From: Monocercomonoides exilis
Lineage: Eukaryota > Preaxostyla > Oxymonadida > Polymastigidae
Assembly (NCBI GenBank): GCA_001643675.2
Contig: LSRY02000008.1
Location: 1,552,001-1,616,000 of the forward strand
DNA length: 64,000 bases
Direction of reading: 5' to 3'
Positions 9,474-21,077 of the stretch are shown one piece after another (within the stretch, counting starts at the first letter, position 1; every line of letters begins with the position of its first letter). The notes beneath the pieces were generated by a model, which was given only the letters and a program-made list of their open reading frames with translations, searched no databases and was not told the origin of the DNA. A program made the position numbers and the translations under genes.

Positions 9474-11102
9474 ATGGAATACAGAAAGAAGGCAGGAGAC
9501 GAAAACAGAAGGAAAAAAAAAAAAGATTTAGGCGAAAACATTCCTATCAGAAGAGGCGAGCGAAGACAAAAAAAAGATACTAAAACTTATTGGGATATTT
9601 TGCGAGATGGCTCCAAGAGGCAAGGGGAAGAGAAGGAGGCAAAGAAGGAAGTGTTTCGACATGCAAATCTCTTATCTCATCTTCAACCACATTTCTCTCA
9701 TCACCTTCAATCCCTCTTGCTCTCCAAACTCACATTTTTCAACATTTCAACAGCAAATGATATATGTTCACCTCCAACAACAATGTCAACCCAAACCACA
9801 TGTTTTATGAATAGTTGCTCATTTTCATCGGTTTGCAATGCATATGATGGAGGGATTGTTCATTCCCTCAACAATCCCTATGCCTCTTTGACTGTCTCAA
9901 ACACCTCCTTTGTCAGATGTTGTCGGACAAGAAACGTTGAATATATTGGAACTGAAACTAATAAGAAACAACCAGAAAGACAGAATATAACAGAAAATGG
10001 ACCGAATACATTCACGTGGTGTGAATGGGATGGGTCAAAAACAGCGGGAAAAGGCGATTCATGGGATGATGGTATATCGAGCGGGGGAGCGATATGCATG
10101 TTCAATTTGGGAGAAGGAATGTTGTCTATTTTGTTTTGCAAGTTCAACAACTGCTATTCTGATGCGCATGGCGGAGGTGTATTTTGCCATGCAATCAAGA
10201 CAATTGTGTGTGAGAACAGCACATTCAGCAGCTGCACAGCACAAGCAAATACAGGTGGCGGAATTCATGCTTATTCGATTTTATCATGTGCTCGGATCAG
10301 CGAATGTGAATTCCAGAATTGTAAAGCAAATAATAATGGAGGAGGACTTTATCTTAATGATTTTCAGGTTTCAGGAGCAGGATGTATTGAAGCAGAAAAT
10401 GGAGGAGGAGAGAGTGCGTGTGTGTTTGACTGCAGCTTCACTTCATGCTCAGTTTCAAATACACAAGGTGGAGGAATGCGTTGTTATAATGCTCCTGTTC
10501 AATTTAAAATGAGAAATATCAGGTTTATTTCATGTAATGCTTCATCGTATGGTGGAGGGCTAAGCTTTGATCCGAATAAACCAACACCACCAGGTGATGG
10601 GATTTATTGCTTTTTCCTTTTCTTTCATGAATGCAAGTGCAGGATTACATCCACTCCATATGGTCATGATGTGATGTATTATGATTACTTTAATCTTTAT
10701 TTGGAATCAGGAAATCCGTTCCATGAATGTTACACCACAAATACAGATGACAAGAGAGTATGCTACGGATACAATGCATCGAATTCGGGGAGTTGGGCAT
10801 ATGACGAAACATCAAAAAAGGATTGGCTGAAGGACAAGACGATATATGTTTCTGTGAGTGGGAATGATAATTTTGAGTTGTGTGGGGCAAATGAATCAAA
10901 TCCGTGTCTGACAGTGAAGAAGGCATTTGAAATGAGTGAGGTGCAGATAAGCTTGGCAATCACGCTGCTGGATGGAAATCATCAAAATGAGACAACAACT
11001 ATTAAGATTGGAGAAAAGAAGATTTCGGTCATTGGGACGGGCAAAGAGAAGAGCGCGATTGGAACAGGAGTGCTTTTTTTAAATCATGGCTGGATGGTTT
11101 AA
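9474..11102 (+). CDS. Pmp-like beta-helix surface protein, best example of the layout
   Basis: This 542-residue frame starts at an ATG directly preceded by an in-frame TGA. Residues 1-80 are Lys/Arg/Glu-rich. FFNIS follows near 90, then SFVRCC, SSGGAI, FNNC/GGGVFC, FSSC/GGGIHAY, FQNC/GGGLYL, FTSC/GGGMRC and RFISC/GGGLSF between about 145 and 360. Next come HECKC, NPFHECYTTNTDD and the second domain (DKTIYVSVSGND, CGANESNPC, KKISVIG). The pattern is that of cysteine-rich parallel beta-helices likely displayed on the cell surface. No hydrophobic signal or anchor is visible in this exon. It stops soon after KKISVIGTGKE, earlier than family members, and runs into the P2 centre. An upstream spliced exon is likely. 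Confidence 0.78.
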   Translation: MEYRKKAGDENRRKKKKDLGENIPIRRGERRQKKDTKTYWDILRDGSKRQGEEKEAKKEVFRHANLLSHLQPHFSHHLQSLLLSKLTFFNISTANDICSPPTTMSTQTTCFMNSCSFSSVCNAYDGGIVHSLNNPYASLTVSNTSFVRCCRTRNVEYIGTETNKKQPERQNITENGPNTFTWCEWDGSKTAGKGDSWDDGISSGGAICMFNLGEGMLSILFCKFNNCYSDAHGGGVFCHAIKTIVCENSTFSSCTAQANTGGGIHAYSILSCARISECEFQNCKANNNGGGLYLNDFQVSGAGCIEAENGGGESACVFDCSFTSCSVSNTQGGGMRCYNAPVQFKMRNIRFISCNASSYGGGLSFDPNKPTPPGDGIYCFFLFFHECKCRITSTPYGHDVMYYDYFNLYLESGNPFHECYTTNTDDKRVCYGYNASNSGSWAYDETSKKDWLKDKTIYVSVSGNDNFELCGANESNPCLTVKKAFEMSEVQISLAITLLDGNHQNETTTIKIGEKKISVIGTGKEKSAIGTGVLFLNHGWMV

Positions 11103-11624
11103 GATGTATGAATAAGTTTTCCCAACATTTTTCAAAAACAAAAGTGGATTAATATTTTGCATATAAATGCCAAAAAAAATGCATTTAGTCGTAGCTATTG
11201 TTTGTAATAGGAAAAAGCTTTTTTACATATATATTTATCGATTTTTCATCATTTTTTTTCATTCTTGTATTTATTACAAAAACATTATTAGCAACAGAAA
11301 AAACAAATATATTTTTTTCTGTGCAAAATTTGAAAAGAACACGGGTGATTATTTTCGAAATCATAACTTTTTTTGAGGAGTGGATAATTATGAAAATTTT
11401 ATTAATTCGAAAAATATTTTTTTGATGAAATGTTTTGTTCATTTTTTTGAATCGAAAGACAAAGTTTGATGTGAAAAAAAGACAGAGATGATTTTTGCTG
11501 TTGTTATTTCTTTTCTGTGTTCATTGACATAAATTCAAAATATCAATTTTGAACAGATAATTTTTTTCGAAAAAAATGATTTCAAAAATAATCACCCACA
11601 TCAGGTCGAAAAAATATATTTTTA
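11103..11624. other. Spacer downstream of the gene at 9474
   Basis: AT-rich sequence with no gene, containing one 255-bp element (11343-11597) and ending at the TTAA of the large element. Confidence 0.65.
11343..11597. mobile_element. 255-bp inverted-repeat element, family 1, P2 left copy a
   Basis: Begins GGGTGATTATTTTCGAAATC and ends GATTTCAAAAATAATCACCC, so the ends are inverted repeats of about 20 bases. Inside, GTGTTCATT followed by TCAAAAT is shared with the P5 copy. MITE-like, no coding. Confidence 0.65.
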
Positions 11625-12058
11625 TTAAGCCTGGGTGACGTGAAGAAAAAGTTCGTCACGTCCGTCACCAATTTTCCACTTAAAAAAAAAAAAAAAAAAA
11701 AAACAAAAAAAAAAAAAATTTGAAAATATAGAAAATATAGAAAAAAAATATGATAATGATTTATTTTTGAATAACTTTGTCTTATTTGAGAGAAAAATAA
11801 ACTTTTGACAAAAATTCTTCAATATCTGTTTTGATCATCGTATCCCATAATAACATTAATTGAATTATAAATCGAGCAATTCTTTTGTTTCACTTGTTAA
11901 AATATATAGACTCACAATGAAATGGTGTGAAAATTGATAATTTCGAAAGTATTAATAATCGAAAGTGAGCAAATATTTTTATTTCAGTTTTTTGTCCGTT
12001 CAAAAAGAGAAACAAACGTTGTACTGTTTTCTGCGATAACAATATCGAAAATGCAAAC

Positions 12059-12660
12059 TGGTTGAATGCAATCATAAAAGATACAGCTTGCACAAGTTGA
12101 AGTGTTTGATAAAAATATTTTACAACGACAAAAGTTTGGAATATGTAATTGTGAATGATCTGCATTTCATAAGAGAAATAAAAAGAGAACTGGAAGAACT
12201 GGCAAGATTTGTTGTTTAGACGAGAAAGGAGGAGGAAAGAGGAAGAGAAGTCAAGGAAGTGCTTCTTTTAATGAGATAAATTGAAATGTTAGTAATTTAT
12301 TTTGGCTATTGTCGATTGCGAAATGAAGAATTAGTTTGGTTTTTCAGCAGCATTGTCCAGGTTCATCGAGCATCAAAAGATTATTTCAGAGATATTTTAC
12401 AGTCAATGTATTTTTTGATTGAAGCAGCTTTGAATAACAGAGCTTTTGAAGTTTTTGACTTGTTGAAAGGAAGATCCATTGATATTGTTTTGAGGAGATT
12501 CATAAACAAACGCAGAATGACAGAATTACATATGATGGCTTGAGATTTTTTTAAATTCTGTTTCAAGGCGATTGAAAGGAAAGATGGTTAATGAAATGGA
12601 GAAAGAAAAAGGGAAATATTTGAAAAGAAAGAAAAAGAAAAATATGAAGATATTTTCATT
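12059..12660 (+). pseudogene. Decayed copy of a helical hypothetical family, inside the TTAA element
   Basis: Three frames must be combined: FYNDKSLEYVIVNDLHF, then RELEELARFVV with a stop, then EVLLLMR, then an open frame 12286-12543 (MLVIYFGYCRLRNEELVWF, VHRASKDYFRDI, LLKGRSIDIVLRR), then EIFEKKEKEKYED. The order agrees with my memory of a large Monocercomonoides hypothetical family, and with the copy at 32430-33640. Several stops and shifts make it non-functional. No biochemical role is known to me. Confidence 0.6.
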
Positions 12661-13908
12661 TTATTTCATGTAACATTTGAATTTTTTTTGATAAAATTTG
12701 ATGATTTTGTTTTATCGTTTATTTTAATTGATTATTTTATGAATGAATGATGAATAGAGATATTTTTTATCTTTAACTCTTCCTTTTTTTAAATGCTCAA
12801 AATTGAAAACAAGGAATCTTTTAATGTTTTATTCTATTATGTTCAATTTATAATTTACTTTTTCTAAATGATGTGAATAGACAAAAATGGACTTATCCTT
12901 TAGACATTTTCATTTTCTGATTTTCTTTTGTGAAAATCTTTTTCGAATAACTAATTTGTATATCAGTCTCATAAAAAAATGGATAATAACTCTTTTTCTC
13001 GTTGCTCCAATCTGTATTTCATCCAAATCTTTTTCAAGTTAAAGTTCATCTCACCTGCTCAAATATTCCGCTCCAATTACCTAAATATCAAACAACTTCA
13101 GAAGAGAGAAGTTGATATTGAATAAAACAAAATCGCAAAAAAATATAAACAAACGTTCAGAAGTTTTAAAAAAAGTCCGAATAAGAAAAACCTTGTTCTA
13201 TAAATGAAAAGTTGTAATTCTGATGAGAAAAGAAATTGCCATTCGCTTTATTATATTTATACAACACAATTCAAATGTCTGGGAATGAAATGTAAATCAT
13301 TTGTTTCATTCAAAAATTCCAAATCTTATGTGCTAATTTACATCAATAATTTTCAAATAGCAATGCTGCCCATTCTGAATATCTGCTTTTGACAATTTCA
13401 ATAACTTCTTGTAAAGACTCAGTTTATATTTCGCTAATCATTGAAGGAAAATCCGTTATTATCATTCTTTAATATGTGTTAATAGTGCGAAATGTTAATG
13501 CAATCGATTTATTTATCTGTTGAAATGGAAGCATTTTTAAAATGCTCTAAATTTTCTAATGAAAATTTTGAATGACATTTATTCGCTAAGAAAGATCAAT
13601 AAACATTTCGAAAAAGAATTATAACAAAAATGATAAAAAAAATTTTTTTTTAAAATTGATGTGCAATTCAAACCTTGTCAATGTTCTCCATTCCATTGTT
13701 TGCATCAGTGTGAAAAACAATAAATAGCATTATTTTGTGGATTTTTCAAATTTGTCATTGCCTCTTTCATTATAAAATTAGAATAATCTTCAATAATAAG
13801 AAAATTAATGGTCGTGTTTCCTGAAAAATGAAATCAAAACTTTCTTTTGATATGAGTGGTTAATTTTGTTCTTTTGCTCATTCATTTAACTTTTTCGAAT
13901 AGCTGACA
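12661..13908. other. Inside of the TTAA element, no gene seen
   Basis: AT-rich filler. A 62-codon frame at 13204-13392 has no recognisable features. Mirror: 16643-17890. Confidence 0.6.
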
Positions 13909-14254
13909 GGAAGTGACGTCAGTGACGTCAGTGACTTCAGTGACACGTCAAAATTCCGATTGCCGCTTAAACGTCAGTGAAAAATACATTATGGAAAATT
14001 CGATGTTCACAATTTTCGAAAAAACTTTTTTTTGGAAATATTTACAATTATGTGACAAAAAAACAATAATGTTGGTTTTGCTTTGTGACGTGAAAAATCT
14101 TGACACGTCCGTCAAAAATCGAAAATGTCACGTCAGAAGTCACCACGTCACCCAGGGTTAATTTTTATGATTGCTTATGCAGAATCATTTTTTCCCCTTG
14201 TTATTGTGAATAAAATCTTTCATTCATGCGAGTTATTATCTGTGGAAACTCCAG

Positions 14255-14442
14255 CATATGGGAAGATATTTTTTGCTTTATGAATTTTGTTCCATTCTGC
14301 ACATTTAATTAATTTATCAATTTTGAAAAATTTCCTATGTTTTTTTGACATGAGAATGAAAGATTTCTCATGATAAGGTTGTGGAAAAAGTGTGGAACAT
14401 ATTGTAGTTTTTTTCATAAATGAAAGAATTGTTCCCCATATG
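14255..14442. mobile_element. 188-bp element, family 2, P2 left
   Basis: Starts CATATGGGAAGATA and ends TTGTTCCCCATATG. Related to the P1 copy by the shared internal stretches and near-equal length, though the surroundings differ. Confidence 0.55.
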
Positions 14443-14712
14443 AACTTAAAGATACTGTTTGCCAAAACGAAATCCATATTCCGTTGAAAAGCCGAATCTT
14501 CCTTTTCGGATTATTTTTACACACATACATATTAACAAGTGTGTATACATATGGACAATTCTTTTTGAATTCATGATAATTTTTAATCTTTTTTTTTTTT
14601 CTTTCTTTTTCTTTTTTTCAATAAAAATATTTCTTTTTTTGAAAACACTTCAGAAGCATTAACCAATCTTTGTGAAGAATTGTCATTAGCAAAACTTATC
14701 AATGTATATTGT

Positions 14713-14972
14713 GTGATTATTTTTGATGTCATGCCTTTACTGTAAAAAATTTCGGTTCCAACATTTGCCTTGAATGGTGATAAGTGAACACTGAAAATTG
14801 ATAATACCTTTTCAAGATAATTATGTCATGAACTTATCTCAAATAATGGCTTTTGCAACAATTATTTTATGTTCGAAATTTGATAAAAAAACTTCTTGTT
14901 ATTGGCAAAAAAACATTTTTTCAAATCAACACTCCGAAAAAAGTTTTGATTTCAAAACAAAAAAAATCGCAC
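14713..14972. mobile_element. 260-bp element, family 1, P2 left copy b
   Basis: Begins GTGATTATTTTTGATGTCAT and ends near TTTTGATTTC..AATCGCAC. Internal stretches AAATTTCGGTT, TGAACACT.AAAA and CACTCCGAAAAAAGTT are shared with the P5 copy read in reverse. Confidence 0.6.
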
Positions 14973-14977
14973 AATAT

Positions 14978-15573
14978 AACTTTTCAATAACGTTTCAGAT
15001 GTGTAATGAAAATCAGATCTGATAAAACTTCTTTCGAATTTGAATTGGACTTGATTCAAATGGTTTTTTTTTCAGAAATTATCTTTGGCAACAAATGTTT
15101 GTCATCATGATTTCATTTTTTTCATTCAAATCATAATTGTTCAGCAATCATGGAATATGTCAAATATGTCTTGATTTCTCAAAAATTCTGTCATTATTCA
15201 TCAAAAATGTGATAAAAGTATCTTTTTCCGGTTTGAACATAAACAAACATTTTTAATGACCCATTTCCTTTTCTATGAAACTCTGAGATCTGAAATTGAA
15301 ATATGACAAACGAATGTGATTGTTTAATAATTGATAATAAAACAAACATTACATTTTTGATGAATAATGACAGAATTTTTGAGAAATCAAGACATATTTG
15401 ACATATTCCATGATTGCTGAACAATTATGATTTGAATGAAAAAAATGAAATCATGATGACAAACATTTGTTGCCAAAGATAATTTCTGAAAAAAAAACCA
15501 TTTGAATCAAGTCCAATTCAAATTCGAAAGAAGTTTTATCAGATCTGATTTTCATTACACATCTGAAACGTTA
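14978..15573. other. P2 centre
   Basis: The arms pair up to 15210/15341; the 130 bases between do not pair clearly. No gene and no microsatellite. Confidence 0.75.
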
Positions 15574-15578
15574 TTGAA

Positions 15579-15838
15579 AAGTTATATTGTGCGATTTTTT
15601 TTGTTTTGAAATCAAAACTTTTTTCGGAGTGTTGATTTGAAAAAATGTTTTTTTGCCAATAACAAGAAGTTTTTTTATCAAATTTCGAACATAAAATAAT
15701 TGTTGCAAAAGCCATTATTTGAGATAAGTTCATGACATAATTATCTTGAAAAGGTATTATCAATTTTCAGTGTTCACTTATCACCATTCAAGGCAAATGT
15801 TGGAACCGAAATTTTTTACAGTAAAGGCATGACATCAA
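15579..15838. mobile_element. 260-bp element, family 1, P2 right mirror of copy b
   Basis: Reverse complement of 14713-14972. Confidence 0.6.
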
Positions 15839-16108
15839 AAATAATCACACAATATACATTGATAAGTTTTGCTAATGACAATTCTTCACAAAGATTGGTT
15901 AATGCTTCTGAAGTGTTTTCAAAAAAAGAAATATTTTTATTGAAAAAAGAAAAAGAAAAAAAAAGATTAAAAATTATCATGAATTCAAAAGAATTGTCCA
16001 TATGTATACACACTTGTTAATATGTATGTGTGTAAAAATAATCCGAAAAGGAAGATTCGGCTTTTCAACGGAATATGGATTTCGTTTTGGCAAACAGTAT
16101 CTTTAAGT

Positions 16109-16296
16109 TCATATGGGGAACAATTCTTTCATTTATGAAAAAAACTACAATATGTTCCACACTTTTTCCACAACCTTATCATGAGAAATCTTTCATTCTC
16201 ATGTCAAAAAAACATAGGAAATTTTTCAAAATTGATAAATTAATTAAATGTGCAGAATGGAACAAAATTCATAAAGCAAAAAATATCTTCCCATAT
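16109..16296. mobile_element. 188-bp element, family 2, P2 right mirror
   Basis: Reverse complement of 14255-14442 by palindromy. Confidence 0.55.
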
Positions 16297-16393
16297 GCTG
16301 GAGTTTCCACAGATAATAACTCGCATGAATGAAAGATTTTATTCACAATAACAAGGGGAAAAAATGATTCTGCATAAGCAATCATAAAAATTA

Positions 16394-18922
16394 ACCCTGG
16401 GTGACGTGGTGACTTCTGACGTGACATTTTCGATTTTTGACGGACGTGTCAAGATTTTTCACGTCACAAAGCAAAACCAACATTATTGTTTTTTTGTCAC
16501 ATAATTGTAAATATTTCCAAAAAAAAGTTTTTTCGAAAATTGTGAACATCGAATTTTCCATAATGTATTTTTCACTGACGTTTAAGCGGCAATCGGAATT
16601 TTGACGTGTCACTGAAGTCACTGACGTCACTGACGTCACTTCCTGTCAGCTATTCGAAAAAGTTAAATGAATGAGCAAAAGAACAAAATTAACCACTCAT
16701 ATCAAAAGAAAGTTTTGATTTCATTTTTCAGGAAACACGACCATTAATTTTCTTATTATTGAAGATTATTCTAATTTTATAATGAAAGAGGCAATGACAA
16801 ATTTGAAAAATCCACAAAATAATGCTATTTATTGTTTTTCACACTGATGCAAACAATGGAATGGAGAACATTGACAAGGTTTGAATTGCACATCAATTTT
16901 AAAAAAAAATTTTTTTTATCATTTTTGTTATAATTCTTTTTCGAAATGTTTATTGATCTTTCTTAGCGAATAAATGTCATTCAAAATTTTCATTAGAAAA
17001 TTTAGAGCATTTTAAAAATGCTTCCATTTCAACAGATAAATAAATCGATTGCATTAACATTTCGCACTATTAACACATATTAAAGAATGATAATAACGGA
17101 TTTTCCTTCAATGATTAGCGAAATATAAACTGAGTCTTTACAAGAAGTTATTGAAATTGTCAAAAGCAGATATTCAGAATGGGCAGCATTGCTATTTGAA
17201 AATTATTGATGTAAATTAGCACATAAGATTTGGAATTTTTGAATGAAACAAATGATTTACATTTCATTCCCAGACATTTGAATTGTGTTGTATAAATATA
17301 ATAAAGCGAATGGCAATTTCTTTTCTCATCAGAATTACAACTTTTCATTTATAGAACAAGGTTTTTCTTATTCGGACTTTTTTTAAAACTTCTGAACGTT
17401 TGTTTATATTTTTTTGCGATTTTGTTTTATTCAATATCAACTTCTCTCTTCTGAAGTTGTTTGATATTTAGGTAATTGGAGCGGAATATTTGAGCAGGTG
17501 AGATGAACTTTAACTTGAAAAAGATTTGGATGAAATACAGATTGGAGCAACGAGAAAAAGAGTTATTATCCATTTTTTTATGAGACTGATATACAAATTA
17601 GTTATTCGAAAAAGATTTTCACAAAAGAAAATCAGAAAATGAAAATGTCTAAAGGATAAGTCCATTTTTGTCTATTCACATCATTTAGAAAAAGTAAATT
17701 ATAAATTGAACATAATAGAATAAAACATTAAAAGATTCCTTGTTTTCAATTTTGAGCATTTAAAAAAAGGAAGAGTTAAAGATAAAAAATATCTCTATTC
17801 ATCATTCATTCATAAAATAATCAATTAAAATAAACGATAAAACAAAATCATCAAATTTTATCAAAAAAAATTCAAATGTTACATGAAATAAAATGAAAAT
17901 ATCTTCATATTTTTCTTTTTCTTTCTTTTCAAATATTTCCCTTTTTCTTTCTCCATTTCATTAACCATCTTTCCTTTCAATCGCCTTGAAACAGAATTTA
18001 AAAAAATCTCAAGCCATCATATGTAATTCTGTCATTCTGCGTTTGTTTATGAATCTCCTCAAAACAATATCAATGGATCTTCCTTTCAACAAGTCAAAAA
18101 CTTCAAAAGCTCTGTTATTCAAAGCTGCTTCAATCAAAAAATACATTGACTGTAAAATATCTCTGAAATAATCTTTTGATGCTCGATGAACCTGGACAAT
18201 GCTGCTGAAAAACCAAACTAATTCTTCATTTCGCAATCGACAATAGCCAAAATAAATTACTAACATTTCAATTTATCTCATTAAAAGAAGCACTTCCTTG
18301 ACTTCTCTTCCTCTTTCCTCCTCCTTTCTCGTCTAAACAACAAATCTTGCCAGTTCTTCCAGTTCTCTTTTTATTTCTCTTATGAAATGCAGATCATTCA
18401 CAATTACATATTCCAAACTTTTGTCGTTGTAAAATATTTTTATCAAACACTTCAACTTGTGCAAGCTGTATCTTTTATGATTGCATTCAACCAGTTTGCA
18501 TTTTCGATATTGTTATCGCAGAAAACAGTACAACGTTTGTTTCTCTTTTTGAACGGACAAAAAACTGAAATAAAAATATTTGCTCACTTTCGATTATTAA
18601 TACTTTCGAAATTATCAATTTTCACACCATTTCATTGTGAGTCTATATATTTTAACAAGTGAAACAAAAGAATTGCTCGATTTATAATTCAATTAATGTT
18701 ATTATGGGATACGATGATCAAAACAGATATTGAAGAATTTTTGTCAAAAGTTTATTTTTCTCTCAAATAAGACAAAGTTATTCAAAAATAAATCATTATC
18801 ATATTTTTTTTCTATATTTTCTATATTTTCAAATTTTTTTTTTTGTTTTTTTTTTTTTTTTTTTTTTTAAGTGGAAAATTGGTGACGGACGTGACGAACT
18901 TTTTTCTTCACGTCACCCAGGC
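16394..18922. mobile_element. 2.53-kb TTAA-flanked element, P2 right mirror
   Basis: Reverse complement of 11629-14157: begins CCCTGGGTGACGTG after TTAA and ends with CACGTCACCCAGGC before TTAA. Presence at the same place in both arms means insertion before the palindrome formed or spread by arm conversion. Confidence 0.72.
17891..18492 (-). pseudogene. Decayed family copy, P2 right mirror
   Basis: Reverse complement of 12059-12660 with the same open stretch (18009-18266) and the same lesions. Confidence 0.6.
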
Positions 18923-18953
18923 TTAATAAAAATATATTTTTTCGACCTGATGT

Positions 18954-19208
18954 GGGTGATTATTTTTGAAATCATTTTTTTCGAAAAAAATTATCTGTTC
19001 AAAATTGATATTTTGAATTTATGTCAATGAACACAGAAAAGAAATAACAACAGCAAAAATCATCTCTGTCTTTTTTTCACATCAAACTTTGTCTTTCGAT
19101 TCAAAAAAATGAACAAAACATTTCATCAAAAAAATATTTTTCGAATTAATAAAATTTTCATAATTATCCACTCCTCAAAAAAAGTTATGATTTCGAAAAT
19201 AATCACCC
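18954..19208. mobile_element. 255-bp element, family 1, P2 right mirror of copy a
   Basis: Reverse complement of 11343-11597. Confidence 0.65.
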
Positions 19209-19448
19209 GTGTTCTTTTCAAATTTTGCACAGAAAAAAATATATTTGTTTTTTCTGTTGCTAATAATGTTTTTGTAATAAATACAAGAATGAAAAAAAAT
19301 GATGAAAAATCGATAAATATATATGTAAAAAAGCTTTTTCCTATTACAAACAATAGCTACGACTAAATGCATTTTTTTTGGCATTTATATGCAAAATATT
19401 AATCCACTTTTGTTTTTGAAAAATGTTGGGAAAACTTATTCATACATC

Positions 19449-21077
19449 TTAAACCATCCAGCCATGATTTAAAAAAAGCACTCCTGTTCCAATCGCGCTC
19501 TTCTCTTTGCCCGTCCCAATGACCGAAATCTTCTTTTCTCCAATCTTAATAGTTGTTGTCTCATTTTGATGATTTCCATCCAGCAGCGTGATTGCCAAGC
19601 TTATCTGCACCTCACTCATTTCAAATGCCTTCTTCACTGTCAGACACGGATTTGATTCATTTGCCCCACACAACTCAAAATTATCATTCCCACTCACAGA
19701 AACATATATCGTCTTGTCCTTCAGCCAATCCTTTTTTGATGTTTCGTCATATGCCCAACTCCCCGAATTCGATGCATTGTATCCGTAGCATACTCTCTTG
19801 TCATCTGTATTTGTGGTGTAACATTCATGGAACGGATTTCCTGATTCCAAATAAAGATTAAAGTAATCATAATACATCACATCATGACCATATGGAGTGG
19901 ATGTAATCCTGCACTTGCATTCATGAAAGAAAAGGAAAAAGCAATAAATCCCATCACCTGGTGGTGTTGGTTTATTCGGATCAAAGCTTAGCCCTCCACC
20001 ATACGATGAAGCATTACATGAAATAAACCTGATATTTCTCATTTTAAATTGAACAGGAGCATTATAACAACGCATTCCTCCACCTTGTGTATTTGAAACT
20101 GAGCATGAAGTGAAGCTGCAGTCAAACACACACGCACTCTCTCCTCCTCCATTTTCTGCTTCAATACATCCTGCTCCTGAAACCTGAAAATCATTAAGAT
20201 AAAGTCCTCCTCCATTATTATTTGCTTTACAATTCTGGAATTCACATTCGCTGATCCGAGCACATGATAAAATCGAATAAGCATGAATTCCGCCACCTGT
20301 ATTTGCTTGTGCTGTGCAGCTGCTGAATGTGCTGTTCTCACACACAATTGTCTTGATTGCATGGCAAAATACACCTCCGCCATGCGCATCAGAATAGCAG
20401 TTGTTGAACTTGCAAAACAAAATAGACAACATTCCTTCTCCCAAATTGAACATGCATATCGCTCCCCCGCTCGATATACCATCATCCCATGAATCGCCTT
20501 TTCCCGCTGTTTTTGACCCATCCCATTCACACCACGTGAATGTATTCGGTCCATTTTCTGTTATATTCTGTCTTTCTGGTTGTTTCTTATTAGTTTCAGT
20601 TCCAATATATTCAACGTTTCTTGTCCGACAACATCTGACAAAGGAGGTGTTTGAGACAGTCAAAGAGGCATAGGGATTGTTGAGGGAATGAACAATCCCT
20701 CCATCATATGCATTGCAAACCGATGAAAATGAGCAACTATTCATAAAACATGTGGTTTGGGTTGACATTGTTGTTGGAGGTGAACATATATCATTTGCTG
20801 TTGAAATGTTGAAAAATGTGAGTTTGGAGAGCAAGAGGGATTGAAGGTGATGAGAGAAATGTGGTTGAAGATGAGATAAGAGATTTGCATGTCGAAACAC
20901 TTCCTTCTTTGCCTCCTTCTCTTCCCCTTGCCTCTTGGAGCCATCTCGCAAAATATCCCAATAAGTTTTAGTATCTTTTTTTTGTCTTCGCTCGCCTCTT
21001 CTGATAGGAATGTTTTCGCCTAAATCTTTTTTTTTTTTCCTTCTGTTTTCGTCTCCTGCCTTCTTTCTGTATTCCAT
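19449..21077 (-). CDS. Pmp-like beta-helix surface protein, P2 mirror copy
   Basis: This is the exact mirror of the gene at 9474: the 542-residue translation is identical, including the early stop after GVLFLNHGWMV. It converges on that gene across the P2 centre. Identity at the protein and apparently the DNA level over 1.6 kb, while paralogues elsewhere in the window differ by many residues, points to recent arm homogenisation rather than selection on each copy. Confidence 0.78.
   Translation of the reverse strand: MEYRKKAGDENRRKKKKDLGENIPIRRGERRQKKDTKTYWDILRDGSKRQGEEKEAKKEVFRHANLLSHLQPHFSHHLQSLLLSKLTFFNISTANDICSPPTTMSTQTTCFMNSCSFSSVCNAYDGGIVHSLNNPYASLTVSNTSFVRCCRTRNVEYIGTETNKKQPERQNITENGPNTFTWCEWDGSKTAGKGDSWDDGISSGGAICMFNLGEGMLSILFCKFNNCYSDAHGGGVFCHAIKTIVCENSTFSSCTAQANTGGGIHAYSILSCARISECEFQNCKANNNGGGLYLNDFQVSGAGCIEAENGGGESACVFDCSFTSCSVSNTQGGGMRCYNAPVQFKMRNIRFISCNASSYGGGLSFDPNKPTPPGDGIYCFFLFFHECKCRITSTPYGHDVMYYDYFNLYLESGNPFHECYTTNTDDKRVCYGYNASNSGSWAYDETSKKDWLKDKTIYVSVSGNDNFELCGANESNPCLTVKKAFEMSEVQISLAITLLDGNHQNETTTIKIGEKKISVIGTGKEKSAIGTGVLFLNHGWMV

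Larger units (their letters stand above)
11629..14157. mobile_element. 2.53-kb TTAA-flanked inverted-repeat element, P2 left
   Basis: Left end GCCTGGGTGACGTG and right end CACGTCACCCAGGG form an inverted repeat differing at the outermost base, flanked on both sides by TTAA (11625-11628 and 14158-14161). TTAA duplication and a CC-starting end are hallmarks of piggyBac-type cut-and-paste elements. Many GACGT/ACGTC units lie near both ends (11629-11672, 13913-13976, 14085-14157), as expected of transposase-binding sites. No transposase frame survives; the inside holds a decayed gene (12059-12660) and AT-rich filler with a long poly-A near 11683. Probably a non-autonomous copy. Confidence 0.72.

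Noticed and set aside
9878-10512. Long overlapping frames inside the Pmp-like genes (for example 9878-10150 minus, 9997-10512 plus, 39385-39963 minus, 50483-50917 plus)
   Set aside because: Shadows of a strongly biased repeat-coding sequence; the main frame has the conserved repeats and the longest length.
13913-13976. TGACGTCA units as transcription factor (CRE-like) sites
   Set aside because: They cluster at both ends of a TTAA-flanked inverted-repeat element and are better read as subterminal repeats.
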